The notes: generated from the sequence alone by a model not told the origin. A DNA stretch of 64,000 bases from Chaetoderma sp. LZ-2023a (GCA_034401795.1 CM067372.1:38754861-38818860), one strand, 5' to 3'. Counted from the stretch's first letter, positions 38,941 to 51,119 are shown. Numbers and translations: made by a program.

Positions 38941-39345
38941 CACCTTTCCAGAGCATGCACCCATCATATGACGTCATAATCATCTACGCGGTGTGTAGAA
39001 TGACATCATTATGGATGACGTCATGAATGACGTCGATAAGTACGTCACGAACACATATTTGATGGCGGTCTATGCGTTGTTGTACAAATTGTTTGCTTTT
39101 ACTATCTAATAAATATTCTGTTGAATATTTTGAAACTTATTTGACTGGATGCGGACAGTGCTGCTGCTGTCTAGTATGACAGCAACAGCGCCCAGTCAAA
39201 TTAGTTACAAAATATTCAACAGCTTCCTGCATAGTTTTCAGGAAATTGATAGATAGGGCATTCGGGGATCGATCAATCCAAACACGGCGAGGTGTGGGTG
39301 GAGCGTAGCTAGTGATGGCGGGGCATAGCTAAAATGGAAAGGTCC
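38941..39345 (+). mobile_element. Modular MITE, type A (left block)
   Basis: CACCTTTCCAGAG at the left, GGAAAGGTCC at the right. It has four CRE-like TGACGTCA or near sites, TACGTCACGAACACA, and a strong palindrome with GACAGTGCTGCTGCTGTC and CAGCAACAGCGCCCAGTC. Confidence 0.85.
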
Positions 39346-39976
39346 ATTGCTTGACTGATTAGCCTATATCCGAATGAAACTAGTGGAAGACCATAGGAGC
39401 AGCAACTTGAGTGGTCATTTGCTAGTTTACTTTAATTGTATCAAAGATTGTGACCGTTCTTGTTACCTTTACCCCTTAACATGGTCGGCTTTGTTATGCG
39501 TCATATGCCCAACTGTAACCCATCAGAAAACATAATGAGTCCACGTTTATCGCATGCTAACATATCATTCTTGTCTCGCGAGATCTTCTTCGATACGAGA
39601 TCGAAAAAGAATGCCTCTTTTTAGACTGGTTAACATATATATTATTCATCAACATAGTTCAAAGTAACATAAATATAGCTTGGCTGATTGGGGCTGGGGT
39701 GGGGGTTGAAGGTTGACCATTATAAACCATGGACTACATGTACTCAGACTTAGCTGAATCATATTCCACGCTATTCTACTAGCATACGCCCACTAACATA
39801 GCTACGCTGTATGTGGCGAGTAGTGGAGTGGGAGGGCGAGGATCGTGCAATAGGACATGCATGTACGCCTGCGATATTGATTGAGCCAGTGGTGGCCGAT
39901 TCATAGGGGGAGCATGGAGGTCTGGGATTTGATGAACTACAACACGTGATGTACTACACTGATATAATCTCCCCAA

Positions 39977-40323
39977 AATGGAGGAATCCGAACTGTTACT
40001 CAAGTATATGACGTCATATTCAATTAAGTCATAATGTAGGCTGGAGTCACAATAGGAACATATGTAGGTATAGACATGCCATGAACATTGATAATTCCGT
40101 CACGTGTAGGTTACGAATTGTATGTCTTTACCAATTAATAAACAGACTGGTGCACATTTTGAAACTTATTTAGTTGACGCTGTTGCTGCAATAGTTACTT
40201 TGAAATTGTGATTCTGATAATTCAGTGATGGATGCAGATAAATTGATTCCAACCACTCAGAAAAAAGTGTGTGGATTTTAGCTAGAGATGGGCGGGGCAT
40301 AGGTGGTAACGGATCCCTCTATT
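39977..40323 (+). mobile_element. Modular MITE, type B (left block)
   Basis: Ends AATGGAGGAATCCG and CGGATCCCTCTATT are inverted repeats (12 of 14). It shares GAATTGTATGTCTTTAC, AATAAACAGACTG and GATGGGCGGGGCATAG with other copies. The second palindrome arm is decayed. Confidence 0.8.
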
Positions 40324-40522
40324 AGACAGATATTAGCCAGCATAGTGTGCAATAGGAAATCAAATAAGGAGTGGTACGTATGTTTTAATAGCGTACGCTA
40401 TAACTGGCAGATTATGACTTGTCTTCCCGTCAAGTGCTAGAGCCTTGTCTTGAACTCACCCGCTCTCGTGTAATATGCCTTTAAAATATTATATGATACA
40501 GTTTGCATAAGTGTCATTGATC

Positions 40523-40625
40523 TGCTTAATCAACACAATTGTGTTCAGTAAAACCACAAAAGCAATCTTTATCTGCTTAATCAACACAATTGTGTTCAGT
40601 AAAACCACAAAAGCAATCTTTAATC
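40523..40625 (+). repeat. 53-bp tandem pair
   Basis: ATCTGCTTAATCAACACAAT...AGCAATCTTTA occurs twice in a row; also present in the second block at about 42867-42970. Confidence 0.9.
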
Positions 40626-40659
40626 AGATTGACTACATATTGAACATCGTCGTGTCGTG

Positions 40660-41159
40660 NNNNNNNNNNNNNNNNNNNNNNNNNNNNNNNNNNNNNNNNN
40701 NNNNNNNNNNNNNNNNNNNNNNNNNNNNNNNNNNNNNNNNNNNNNNNNNNNNNNNNNNNNNNNNNNNNNNNNNNNNNNNNNNNNNNNNNNNNNNNNNNNN
40801 NNNNNNNNNNNNNNNNNNNNNNNNNNNNNNNNNNNNNNNNNNNNNNNNNNNNNNNNNNNNNNNNNNNNNNNNNNNNNNNNNNNNNNNNNNNNNNNNNNNN
40901 NNNNNNNNNNNNNNNNNNNNNNNNNNNNNNNNNNNNNNNNNNNNNNNNNNNNNNNNNNNNNNNNNNNNNNNNNNNNNNNNNNNNNNNNNNNNNNNNNNNN
41001 NNNNNNNNNNNNNNNNNNNNNNNNNNNNNNNNNNNNNNNNNNNNNNNNNNNNNNNNNNNNNNNNNNNNNNNNNNNNNNNNNNNNNNNNNNNNNNNNNNNN
41101 NNNNNNNNNNNNNNNNNNNNNNNNNNNNNNNNNNNNNNNNNNNNNNNNNNNNNNNNNNN
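40660..41159. other. Assembly gap, 500 N
   Basis: Exactly 500 N, the usual placeholder for a gap of unknown size. Confidence 0.99.
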
Positions 41160-41278
41160 GCATGACACGTGTGTTCCAAGATGTTAGCGCCACCATGTTG
41201 TTAATGTAATAATGCGTAGTTGTCCGATTTTAAGCAACAGGCAAAATTAGTGACCGTTTAACGCGTGTTTGGCCAATT

Positions 41279-41686
41279 CACCTTTCCAGAGCATGCACCC
41301 ATCATATGACGTCATAATCATCTACGCGGTGTGTAGAATGACATCATTATGGATGACGTCATGAATGACGTCGATAAGTACGTCACGAACACATATTTGA
41401 TGGCGGTCTATGCGTTGTTGTACAAATTGTTTGCTTTTACTATCTAATAAATATTCTGTTGAATATTTTGAAACTTATTTGACTGGATGCGGACAGTGCT
41501 GCTGCTGTCTAGTATGACAGCAACAGCGCCCAGTCAAATTAGTTACAAAATATTCAACAGCTTCCCTGCATAGTTTTCAGGAAATTGATAGATAGGGCAT
41601 TCGGGGATCGATCAATCCAAACACGGCGAGGTGTGGGTGGAGCGTAGCTAGTGATGGGCGGGGCATAGCTAAAAATGGAAAGGTCC
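41279..41686 (+). mobile_element. Modular MITE, type A (right block)
   Basis: Counterpart of 38941-39345, with an extra C after the palindrome and extra G and A in short runs. Confidence 0.85.
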
Positions 41687-42321
41687 ATTGCTTGACTGAT
41701 TAGCCTATATCCGAATGAAACTAGTGAAGACCATAGGAGCAGCAACTTGAGTGGTCATTTGCTAGTTTACTTTAATTGTATCAAAGATTGTGACCGTTCT
41801 TGTTACCTTTACCCCTTAACATGGTCGGCTTTGTTATGCGTCATATGCCCAACTGTAACCCATCAGAAAACATAATGAGTCCACGTTTATCGCATGCTAA
41901 CATATCATTCTTGTCTCGCGAGATCTTCTTCGATACGAGATCGAAAAAAGAATGCCTCTTTTTAGACTGGTTAACATATATATTATTCATCAACATAGTT
42001 CAAAGTAACATAAATATAGCTTGGCTGATTTGGGGCTGGGGTGGGGGTTGAAGGTTGACCATTATAAACCATGGACTACATGTACTCAGACTTAGCTGAA
42101 TCATATTCCACGCTATTCTACTACTAGCATACGCCCACTAACATAGCTACGCTGTATGTGGCGAGTAGTGGAGTGGGAGGGCGAGGATCGTGCAATAGGA
42201 CATGCATGTACGCCTGCGATATTGATTGAGCCAGTGGTGGCCGATTCATAGGGGGAGCATGGAGGTCTGGGATTTGATGAACTACAACACGTGATGTACT
42301 ACACTGATATAATCTCCCCAA

Positions 42322-42669
42322 AATGGAGGAATCCGAACTGTTACTCAAGTATATGACGTCATATTCAATTAAGTCATAATGTAGGCTGGAGTCACAATAG
42401 GAACATATGTAGGTATAGACATGCCATGAACATTGATAATTCCGTCACGTGTAGGTTACGAATTGTATGTCTTTACCAATTAATAAACAGACTGGTGCAC
42501 ATTTTGAAACTTATTTAGTTGGACGCTGTTGCTGCAATAGTTACTTTGAAATTGTGATTCTGATAATTCAGTGATGGATGCAGATAAATTGATTCCAACA
42601 CTCAGAAAAAAGTGTGTGGATTTTAGCTAGAGATGGGCGGGGGCATAGGTGGTAACGGATCCCTCTATT
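42322..42669 (+). mobile_element. Modular MITE, type B (right block)
   Basis: Counterpart of 39977-40323. Confidence 0.8.
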
Positions 42670-42990
42670 AGACAGATATTAGCCAGCATAGTGTGCAATA
42701 GGAAATCAAATAAGGAGTGGTACGTATTGTTTTAATAGCGTACGCTATAACTGGCAGATTATGACTTGTCTTCCCGTCAAGTGCTAGAGCCTTGTCTTGA
42801 ACTCACCCGCTCTCGTGTAATATGCCTTTAAAATATTATATGATACAGTTTGCATAAGTGTCATTGATCTGCTTAATCAACACAATTGTGTTCAGTAAAA
42901 CCACAAAAGCAATCTTTAATCTGCTTAATCAACACAATTGTGTTCAGTAAAACCACAAAAGCAATCTTTAATCAGATTGACTACATATTG

Positions 42991-43290
42991 TGTGAGATGG
43001 ATGCAACTACGTTACTCCGAGACTCATGATCATACGGAGGTACAGACCGTAAAGTTCTCATCTATTTATAACGGATACGTATCCTAACTAAATTTAGGAC
43101 TATTTGTTATTTTATGGGCACTTTAACAAAGAGTGTAGCCGCCATTTTAGATATAGATATTTGGTTGCCCCATTATTTCAAATTCTATTGTTTTTACCAG
43201 CGCGAAATTGTTGGTATAAAACCATTCTCGCAATCTTCTACTGGCTTCCACCGCAAGCGCAAAGTAAGTGCCCAGCACTGCTCAATAGTC
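42991..43290. other. Unassigned intergenic DNA
   Basis: No supported feature. Confidence 0.35.
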
Positions 43291-43291
43291 G

Positions 43292-43434
<143 letters not shown>

Positions 43435-43674
43435 AACAAGCTTATTGAAAACTGTTGCTTCCTATAGCAGTAAAAACCTTCATTGAATCCGGCATATGGT
43501 AAAGATTTGATAACAATTAGGGTGAACATTTTTGACACAATGCCGTTCAATCAGTGTTCTCAAAATAATTAGCAGGCCAGTCAATATTTCAAGACTTGCA
43601 GAAGATATTTCGAGCCACTTTATAGACAGTCATTTCTGACTAAGGCAGCAACAGCGATGTTAAATTTTCTTTCT

Positions 43675-44400
43675 TACAAATTTTTGTAGAGGCCAGCGTC
43701 ACGATGACCTTTGACCTGGTGACGTCTCTCTCACCATCTTGCATTATCTTGATATAAGCAATCAAAAGATTTGCTAAATACACGTAATGTTGAAAAATAA
43801 CAAAGAATTGTAAAGGTTAGCGTACCATTGACGTTTGAACTGACGACCTCTCTGTCACAATTCTGAATCCGCTTGGTATAAGCAACCATGTACCCAAATT
43901 GTGGCTCATAAGGGTTAACTAATGCCGAAATATAAGTTGATAAGATTTGCTAAGCACAAAAACAGAATGTTGAAAACTAATACAGATTTGTAGAGGTCAG
44001 ACTGACCTTGATCTTTGCCAGGGTGACCTCCCTGTCAGCTTCCTGCATCATCTTGGTAGAAGCAACAATATACCCAGGTGGTGTTCCATTAGACTAAAAT
44101 AATCCCGAAATATAAGCCGATAAGATTTGTTAAACACAAAAACCTAACTTTGAAAAATAAGATTTTGTAGAGGTCGGCGTGACCTTGAAAATAATACAGT
44201 TTTGTAGAGTATAATGGCCTTGACCTTTGACTTGGTGATCTCTCTGTCACCATCCTGTATACCTTTGACCTGGCGACCTCTCTGTAAACTGTTAAGATTT
44301 GCTAAACACATAAACGTAAAGTTGAAAAATAAGTTTTGTAGAAGTCAGATTGACCGTGATCTTTGACCTTATTACCTCCATGTCACCATCACTCATCCTC
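43675..44400 (+). repeat. Degenerate tandem array with TGACCTTTGACC motifs
   Basis: About five units of 100-180 bp built from TTTTGTAGAGG, (TGACCTTTGACCTGG), TGACCTC.CTGTCACCATC, GGTATAAGCAA and AAGATTTGCTAAACACA. The first unit has a perfect direct repeat of the AGGTCA half-site with one spacer base (minus strand, about 43708-43720). Confidence 0.75.
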
Positions 44401-44869
44401 TTTGTGTCTCTAAGTTAATTGGGGCACAATTTAAGCCCCTAAAAGTATACAATCTAATCACACAATTTAAGCCTCTAAAAGTATACTATTTTAACAATTT
44501 TATTTTAAACATTATTGTGTGAATGTGCACCTTATTCTGTGTTCATTACATGTATATTATTCTGATCTTTCCTATTTTGGAACAGGATGGCCAATGGCCC
44601 TCACTTCTAAAGAATAAACAGTGACAAAAGGGGTCATTTTCAGTTGTCACTACTATAGGCAATTGGTATATCACTTTGTCAATCTGAAGAATTTTTTGAT
44701 ATTTCTGACAATTCTGCCATGGTCGCGAACACGTGTATAGCATATTGTTTTAATCGCATCCCAGTAGCTGATGCAATCTGATGCAATCTTTTGCATAAGC
44801 TTAGTGACTAAAGCAATGAAGGAAAAAACTGTTCAATGTCCAGGTGAATAAATGTAGAGTCACTGATTC
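44401..44869. other. Unassigned intergenic DNA
   Basis: CAATTTAAGCC.CTAAAAGTATAC occurs twice near 44.43-44.49 kb and is similar to sequence near 29.94 kb. No gene. Confidence 0.35.
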
Positions 44870-46010
44870 AGTGAATACTGGAAGATTTTCCGGAAAATTA
44901 AATCCAAAAACCTATAAACCAAATTTCGGCTTCAAAATCCATCAGATAAAAGTAGCCAACATGGCCGCCAAACACGCTACAGTTTGATTGGCCAATTGTG
45001 ATCATGTTTTTATGTATTGACCTCCTTTGAACAAAGCTTAATGGCCCTTAATGCCTAATCATATTTCCCACATTTCAGCCCTATCCATTCAGCAGTTCTG
45101 GAGAAGTCATTTTCGCGAAAATTAGGTCAGCCAAGATGGCCGCTGAAGAACTTGGCCAATCAAGTTTCCTTGAACAAACGTGTTTCAGCTGCTATCCTAA
45201 ATGATGTTTGATGAGTTTTTAATCGATCCCCCAAGCGGTTTCCGAGATTTTTAAAGACGTTACTAAAAATCGACCAGAAATCGGAGAACGCATTTTAAAT
45301 TTCCTATTTAATTAGTCTGGGTTTTTTATGGCGGGGAAAAAAGATTCAAGCTGGCCACCAAACCGTTTATCCGACATGCAGTTTTGTAAGTGGAAATTTG
45401 AAATCAGCTACCCAAATACCTATATAAAACCAATTTCGGCTTCGAAATCCATCAAATAAAAAATCGGTATGAGCGCCAAACATGCTACAGTAACATTTTG
45501 ATTGGTCCACGGCGACCATGTTTTTTTAGGTATTAACTTCCCTTAAACAGCCTTTAATGGCGCTTAGTCCCTAATCATATCTCCCAAATTTCGGGACGAT
45601 CCGTTCAGGGTTATGAAGAAGTCGTTTTTCCGAAAACTAGGTCATCCAAGATGGCGGTCGAATCATTTAGCCAATCAAGTTCCCTTGAACAAACTTGGTT
45701 CGGTTCTTGCCATAGATTTTTCATGACTTGTGAATCCATCCCCCAAGTTGTATCGGCGAAGATTAATAAAGACGTTTCTAAGAATCGGCCAAAATCCAAG
45801 ATGGCCACCGGCCAAATTGGCCAATTAGTTTCGTTTGAACAACTTGGAGTTGGATCTCCATGCCCTAAGGATGTTTCCTGCGAAATATAATTGAAATCTG
45901 CCTAGTGGTTCTTGAGAAGGTCGTTCAAAGGAAATGATGATGGACGACGGACGTACAACGGACAGTATCCATGGCATAAGCTCGTTTGGCCTTTCAGGCC
46001 AGGTAAGCTA
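44870..46010 (+). repeat. AAGATGG repeat array, copy 2
   Basis: Units of ATCCAAGATGGCCG, TTGGCCAATCAAGTT.CCTTGAACAA, CCCTAATCATAT and CCGTTCAGG...GAAGTCGTTTTC. Ends GATGGACGACGGACG, then GGCCTTTCAGGCCAGGTAAGCTA, a terminal palindrome-like phrase. Confidence 0.8.
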
Positions 46011-46014
46011 AAAT

Positions 46015-46945
46015 CGTACACGTCATAAACTCTGTCTTTGAATAACATCTCCCTATCGATGCTGTGAGAGACGGTACTCATCGCACTCGCAAAGCCTAAG
46101 AAACCAGCCGCAACTCTTTACACCCCGAGACCAATAGTGCTTTTGAACAGCTTCCGAAAAATTCTATCAAATGTGACATTATCTCGTACTAGAGATAAGA
46201 CTGACAAGAGGATTTAAAAGAGAACATAGTCTGGGAACAATGAATGCTGAAACCTGTAGTACTATCAAAGCATTGGAACTTCTACAAGATGGGACTCGAC
46301 ATGTCACGTGCATTTGATACCAGCAAGAGATCACGGATTCTTCAATTTCTCCATCATGCTCTATCATCCAATCTCAATGACAGACCATGTCACTGGAGAG
46401 GGTGGATGTAGATGATGTTGGAAGTTGTGGTTCATGAGGGATGTAGGAACGTACTTTGACCTGGGATGCTAAACTATGGGTTGGGCCCAAACCCAGGGGC
46501 GCTATGGGGAAAAACTATGGCATAGGATAAACCTGTGGGTGCCAACCACCCCTGCATCTCAACCCCCCCCCTCCACCCCATTGTTCCCACGCATATGTCC
46601 AGTGGCTTTAAAATCCACATGAAAATCAAGATGCAACTATATATACTGCTCCATATGTTTACAATTGCAACAGCTGGGCCTGCTCAGAAAGGTCTAGAAG
46701 TTGAAGTGATAGGTGCCAACAGGTATGAGACACGTAAAGGACGCCATAACATGAACTTGCGGTCATACCTCAAAGAACTTAGTCTAGTACACCTAAAGAC
46801 GAGAAAGACCCTAAATGAGCTCAGAACCTTCGCGGGGGGGGGGGGCATAGTGCTGAAGGTTGAAGAAAACTGATTGCTGCATAAAGAAGTTTTCCTTTGC
46901 AGAATGCAGTCACTCGTCGCCATCGTCGTCGTCATCGTCATTCAG
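46015..46945 (+). mobile_element. LINE family 1 remnant with internal deletion
   Basis: Starts with the RT entry region (VINSVFE, then PIVLLNSFRK), includes the palm block GLDMSRAFDTS (46293-46325), and then jumps to the 3' coding end: KGLEVEVIGANRYETRKGRH, YLKELSLVHLKTRKTLNEL. A poly-G run and a CGTCGTCATCGTCAT tail follow. Most of the RT C-terminal half is missing. Confidence 0.75.
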
Positions 46946-47104
46946 TATTCAGTTACAAGAGGCCCAATGAGCATTTATCGCTCACTTGAAACATTGACAT
47001 TTCACGTAACACGGCGATGTTATAATGTTTAGATATGTCAGAAATTCAAGAATTCTGGTAAGAAAGACAAAAGTTTAAGTTTTAAAAGTACAAGTCTGAC
47101 ATTG

Positions 47105-49045
47105 TTACGGTAATATTTTTAACAATTTCCTGGACATTTTTGGAAATCGAAGATGGTCATAAAAAATTGACAAATCCTAATTCTCTGACATTAGAAGTGT
47201 TGAAATCTTCCAAACTAACACCATTCCACAAGTTTCATTGAAATCATGCCAAGGAGTAGGTTTTAAAGGATCTCTGAAATCCTTTCAGAAAATCCAAGAT
47301 GGTCACCAGAAAAATCGACAAATAAAATTTTTTGTTAAAAACGTATGTCTTCCACCCAAGTTTCGTTGAAATTGGGCCATTGATTAAGACAGACCGCTCA
47401 AAATTCTAAATAGCAGCTCTGGGGCCAACTAGAATAGGATCATTCCAGCCAAACTTGGTTAAAGTCCACCAAGTACTTTAGGAAGAGATAAGTTTTAAAT
47501 GCTTTCCAGAAATTATTTTGGATAATCCAATATGTCCGCTGCAAAAATCAACCAATGAAAATTATGAATAGAAATTCTAGAGATTACCAACATAGGATCA
47601 TTCAATTCAAATTTTGCTAAAATACATCAAGGGCTTCAAGAGATAAATTTTAAAGGATTGCCAGAAAATTTAAATTGGAAAATCCAAGATGGTTACCGAA
47701 AAAATTGATCAATCAAAATTCTGAATAGACAGTCTGGAGGAGCTTACCACATAAGATCCTTCCAGCCAAATCTGGTTACGGTCTGCCAAGCTGTTTAGGA
47801 GGAACGTTTTAAGAAATTTTTGTTACACTTTTTTGGATAATCCAAGATGGACGCCCAAAAATGGATCGCTTACCACTGTAGGATCATTCCAGCCAAATTT
47901 TATTAAAATCTGTTAAGCGGTTTAGGAGGAGATACGCTTTAAATTATTGCTGGAAAATTTTCAGAAAATTCAAGATGGCCGGTGAAAGAATTGACCAATC
48001 AACATTTTCATTAGAAGTGTTGAAGCCTATTGCCATAAGATCTATTGATTAAGGAGTACCATTATAAGACTAGGTTTTCGGAGAATTCAAGATGGCTATC
48101 AAACGGTTTTCCAACACTTTAGAAACCACAAAATTTCACATCGCCATACCTGTACCCAAAAAGCATATACACAAACCTATTTCGCCCTAAAAATCCATCA
48201 AATAAAAAAATCAAATATGTTCGCCAAACGTTGCGTGCATATTGATTGGCTAATGGCAGCTATGTTTTTCAATGTGTTACCTTCCATTTTTTGGCCCTCG
48301 ATAAGTTTCTAATCATATTTGATAAATCTTGCCTGATCCCTTCAGTGGTTCTTGAATACTTGTTTGCGAAAACTAAGTTATCCAAGACAGGCAAATCGAC
48401 CAATAGAATTCTGTTGAACAAAGTTCTTGAAAGTTGCTTCATGTACAGTTGCTTCAGCCATTAGCCTAGATTATGTTTCTTGAGTTTCAAATCAATCGAT
48501 CAAGCACTTCCTGAGATCTTTAAAGCTGTTTCTAAAAATATCGCAAAATCAAAGATGGCTTCCATTAAAATCCAACAACCAGCTTCATTTTAACAATCTT
48601 TAATCCCTATACCCTACTAGGACTCTTGCCGGGACACCCCCCCCCCCCCCCAAGATGGCCACTGAATGGTTTATCAGACAATTTGGAAAGTGCAAAGGTT
48701 GACATTGCCATAGCCATAAATTTATACAAAACAAATTTCATCATCAAAATCCATCAAATAAAAAAATCCAAAATGCCTACCAAATGCGCTGTATTATGAT
48801 TGGTTCATGGCAGCCATGTTTTTTCATGTGTCAACTTCACTTGAATAAAATTCATTGGCCATCAGTCCCTAATAATATTTGCTGTATTTCGACCTGATTG
48901 ATCTGTTTTGGAGGTCGTTTTTGAAAAAAAATATGTCATTCAACATGGCTGCCGGGAAAATCGACCAATCAAGTTCTCTTGAGCAAACTTGTATCAACTG
49001 GCCATTCTGGCCAGGTGATGGCCATTCTGGCCAGGTGAGCAAGTA
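47105..49045 (+). repeat. AAGATGG repeat array, copy 3 (longest)
   Basis: About ten imperfect units of 150-200 bp, first of the GAATAGA-type seen at 20.6 kb and then of the CCATCAAATAAAAAAATC-type seen at 44.9 kb, so the array joins both subtypes. Ends with a duplicated GGCCATTCTGGCCAGGTGA. Confidence 0.8.
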
Positions 49046-49282
49046 AACAGATGTACTGCGGGTAAATGCGTTCGATCAGTAGTAAGAGTTGTTTCCCTTG
49101 GTCTAATGTTGTCTAGTAAACGCTGGACAAAATGTGTTGCTCTCTAAAGGCAGAAAGTATGGACCAATATTATATTTTAATATGAACACTAATAGTAATG
49201 GTAGAACACCATAAGACAATCATATTATTTACAATGGCAATGCATATACAGCAAATAAAAACCTTCTGTTAAAGAGAAATAT
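49046..49282. other. Unassigned DNA
   Basis: No supported feature. Confidence 0.3.
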
Positions 49283-49455
49283 CTTTAGCTTTGCGCAGTG
49301 ACAGCCGTTGAGGTTTTTCCGAGGCGTGGTTATTGCTAGTTGAAAACATTTCCCAATAACCAGCACTGAAACTAACACCATCCCACAAGAAATATGAAAT
49401 GTGGTCGACACGTGCAATTTTTGTAAACTCCGCCAGGAGCAGCATAAACTAAAAC
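49283..49455 (+). repeat. Dispersed repeat, inverted relative to 54890-55065
   Basis: Shares TAGCTTTGCGCAGTG, GAGGCGTGGTTATTGC.AG and GTCGAC..GTGCAATTTTTGT with the reverse complement of 54890-55065, about 5.5 kb away. Confidence 0.7.
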
Positions 49456-49963
49456 AGAGTGTATCGCTTCCTTTCTCAAATACAAACCAACAACTCCCTC
49501 CAGGAGCGGGTTTATGGTCATATACTGCATGATATATGATTACTGTATTCTGTAGCTGTAGTAGTAGAATCATCCTACAGCTGCAATCAGCCCTTCTTCG
49601 CTTTTGACATGCCGTTGGCTGAGGTCTTGTCCTCAGCCAAAATCAGCATAAACTAAAACAGGATGTATCGCTTCCCTTCTCAAATACAAACCAACAACTC
49701 CCTCTAGGAACGGGTTTATGGTAATATACTGCATGATATATGATTGCTGTATTCTGTAGCTGTAGTAGTAGAATCATCCTACAGCTGCAATCAGCCCTTC
49801 TTCGCTTTTGACATGCGGTTGGCTGAGGTCTTGTCCTCAGCCAAAATCAGCATAAACTAAAACAGGGTGTATCGCTTCCCTTCTCAAATACAAACCAACA
49901 ACTCCCTCTAGGAGCGGGTTTATGGTAATATACTGCATGATATATGATTGCTGTATTCTGCAG
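49441..49963 (+). repeat. 204-bp tandem repeat, 2.5 copies
   Basis: Units start with AGCATAAACTAAAACAG at 49441, 49645 and 49849, a period of exactly 204. Each unit contains GTAGCTGTAGTAGTAGAATC and GGCTGAGGTCTTGTCCTCAG (a hairpin). Copies are more than 95% alike by eye. Confidence 0.95.
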
Positions 49964-50033
49964 CATTGCTTGGATTTTTTTATTTGATGGATCTTGATGA
50001 TGAAATTTGTTTTGTATAAATTTATGGCTGTGT
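49964..50033 (-). repeat. Inverted captured piece of the AAGATGG array
   Basis: Reverse complement of 48712-48780 with two or three mismatches (ATTTATACAAAACAAATTTC). It replaces the middle of the third 204-bp unit; the unit's end phrase GTCTTGTCCTCAGCCAAAAT resumes at 50034. Confidence 0.85.
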
Positions 50034-50375
50034 CTTGTCCTCAGCCAAAATCTTTTTAGTTTCCTCGGGTCTATTCTTGATCTGAATGAACAGAGTCCTG
50101 TTTTCTTGAGGCCACTTTGTAGATTTATGCAATAAGACTCTCTCCTGGCTTTATGTTTATTGGCTCAAAGTTGGACGAATTCCAAGGCTCTCTGTGAGGA
50201 TGTGTCTTCTGGTATCCTTAGTACACGACCAAACATGGACCATCTTTGCTGGGCGCCTTTTACGGACATTATGCATTGTGCACCTTTTGAAATTATGCTG
50301 TCTGGCCATCGGCGTCCAGCGTTTTTGTTTGTGGTGTCCAGTCCTGGTGTTTGCGGTGCAGGCATAACGTTTGTC
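50020..50375 (-). mobile_element. LINE family 1, 3' coding end, minus strand
   Basis: Minus-strand frames hold RRWPDSIISKGAQ, then RWSMFGRVLRIPEDTSSQRA, equivalent to the plus-strand blocks at 17.17 kb. The copy is broken and its far end abuts the captured fragment at 49964-50033. Confidence 0.7.
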
Positions 50376-50922
50376 TAGAGCTGCCTTTGTGGCTTCCCAG
50401 CTGCTAAAGTTTTACAACATCGAGGATATGCATGTTGCATTGTAGTCTTTTTGCCAACCGCATCATTGATCTACGAATCCATAGCTTACATCAGAACTGG
50501 AAAGCTATGTTTCCCATGGAGCAAGGTGTAGCAATGTCAGCCATACTGCAGAGCACTGAATCCAGGATTGTACTATTCATCTCGGTGCTAAAGTTCAAGC
50601 ATTAACAAGAGCGGCAATCTGAGATTTACCCATATTATAAAAGTTTGTCTAGCGCTGGCTTTGGAGCTGCACAGCTGCTACAGTTTTACAGCATCAAAAA
50701 TATGCATTGTACACACATAGTATTTTTGCCAAGGGCATCTTTGATCTACGAATCCAAAGCTTACAGCAGGACTTGGAAAGCTGTTTTTGCATGAAGAAAC
50801 GTGTAGAAATGGCAGAAATACTGTAGAACACTGAGTCTAGGATTGTACTGTTCATCCATGGTCTCGGTACTAAAGTTCAAGCATAACAAGAACGGCAATC
50901 GGAGATTTACCCATATTATACA
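50369..50922. repeat. Two-unit tandem duplication, about 275 bp each
   Basis: GTTTGTCTAG.GCTG.CTTTG, ATTTGATCTACGAATCCA.AGC, and TAAAGTTCAAGCAT.AACAAGA to ATTTACCCATATTATA occur in both units (50369-50640 and 50641-50922). About 80% alike by eye. Not recognised as coding. Confidence 0.85.
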
Positions 50923-51119
50923 ATCTATGCCCACCCACCCCACACCCCTCCACGATCTCATTCCGCATCAACACAATTTCCCCAAGTGTGTCACCATAAC
51001 CGCTTGATGTCAAATCAATAGTTTTCATTGCGTACATATGCCACATTCGCAGCTACGTTTGTTGAGAATGCCTTCAATAGAACTGGAACTATGATCTGAA
51101 AACACAATGCAATTTCCAT

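Larger units (their letters stand above)
38836..40642 (+). repeat. 1.8-kb block, left copy beside the gap
   Basis: Nearly identical to 41174-42990, starting TTCCAAGATGTTAGCGCC and ending GACTACATATTG. The few visible differences are mostly single-base indels in short runs. It contains one type-A and one type-B MITE and a 53-bp tandem pair. Probably the same locus assembled twice. Confidence 0.9.
41174..42990 (+). repeat. 1.8-kb block, right copy beside the gap
   Basis: Second copy of 38836-40642, offset about 2.34 kb. Sequence right of 42990 differs from sequence before the gap. Confidence 0.9.

Noticed and set aside
40511-41209. Long open frames across the gap
   Set aside because: They consist of undetermined bases.
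46179-46367. Small minus-strand gene
   Set aside because: It overlaps the plus-strand LINE palm block and is its shadow.
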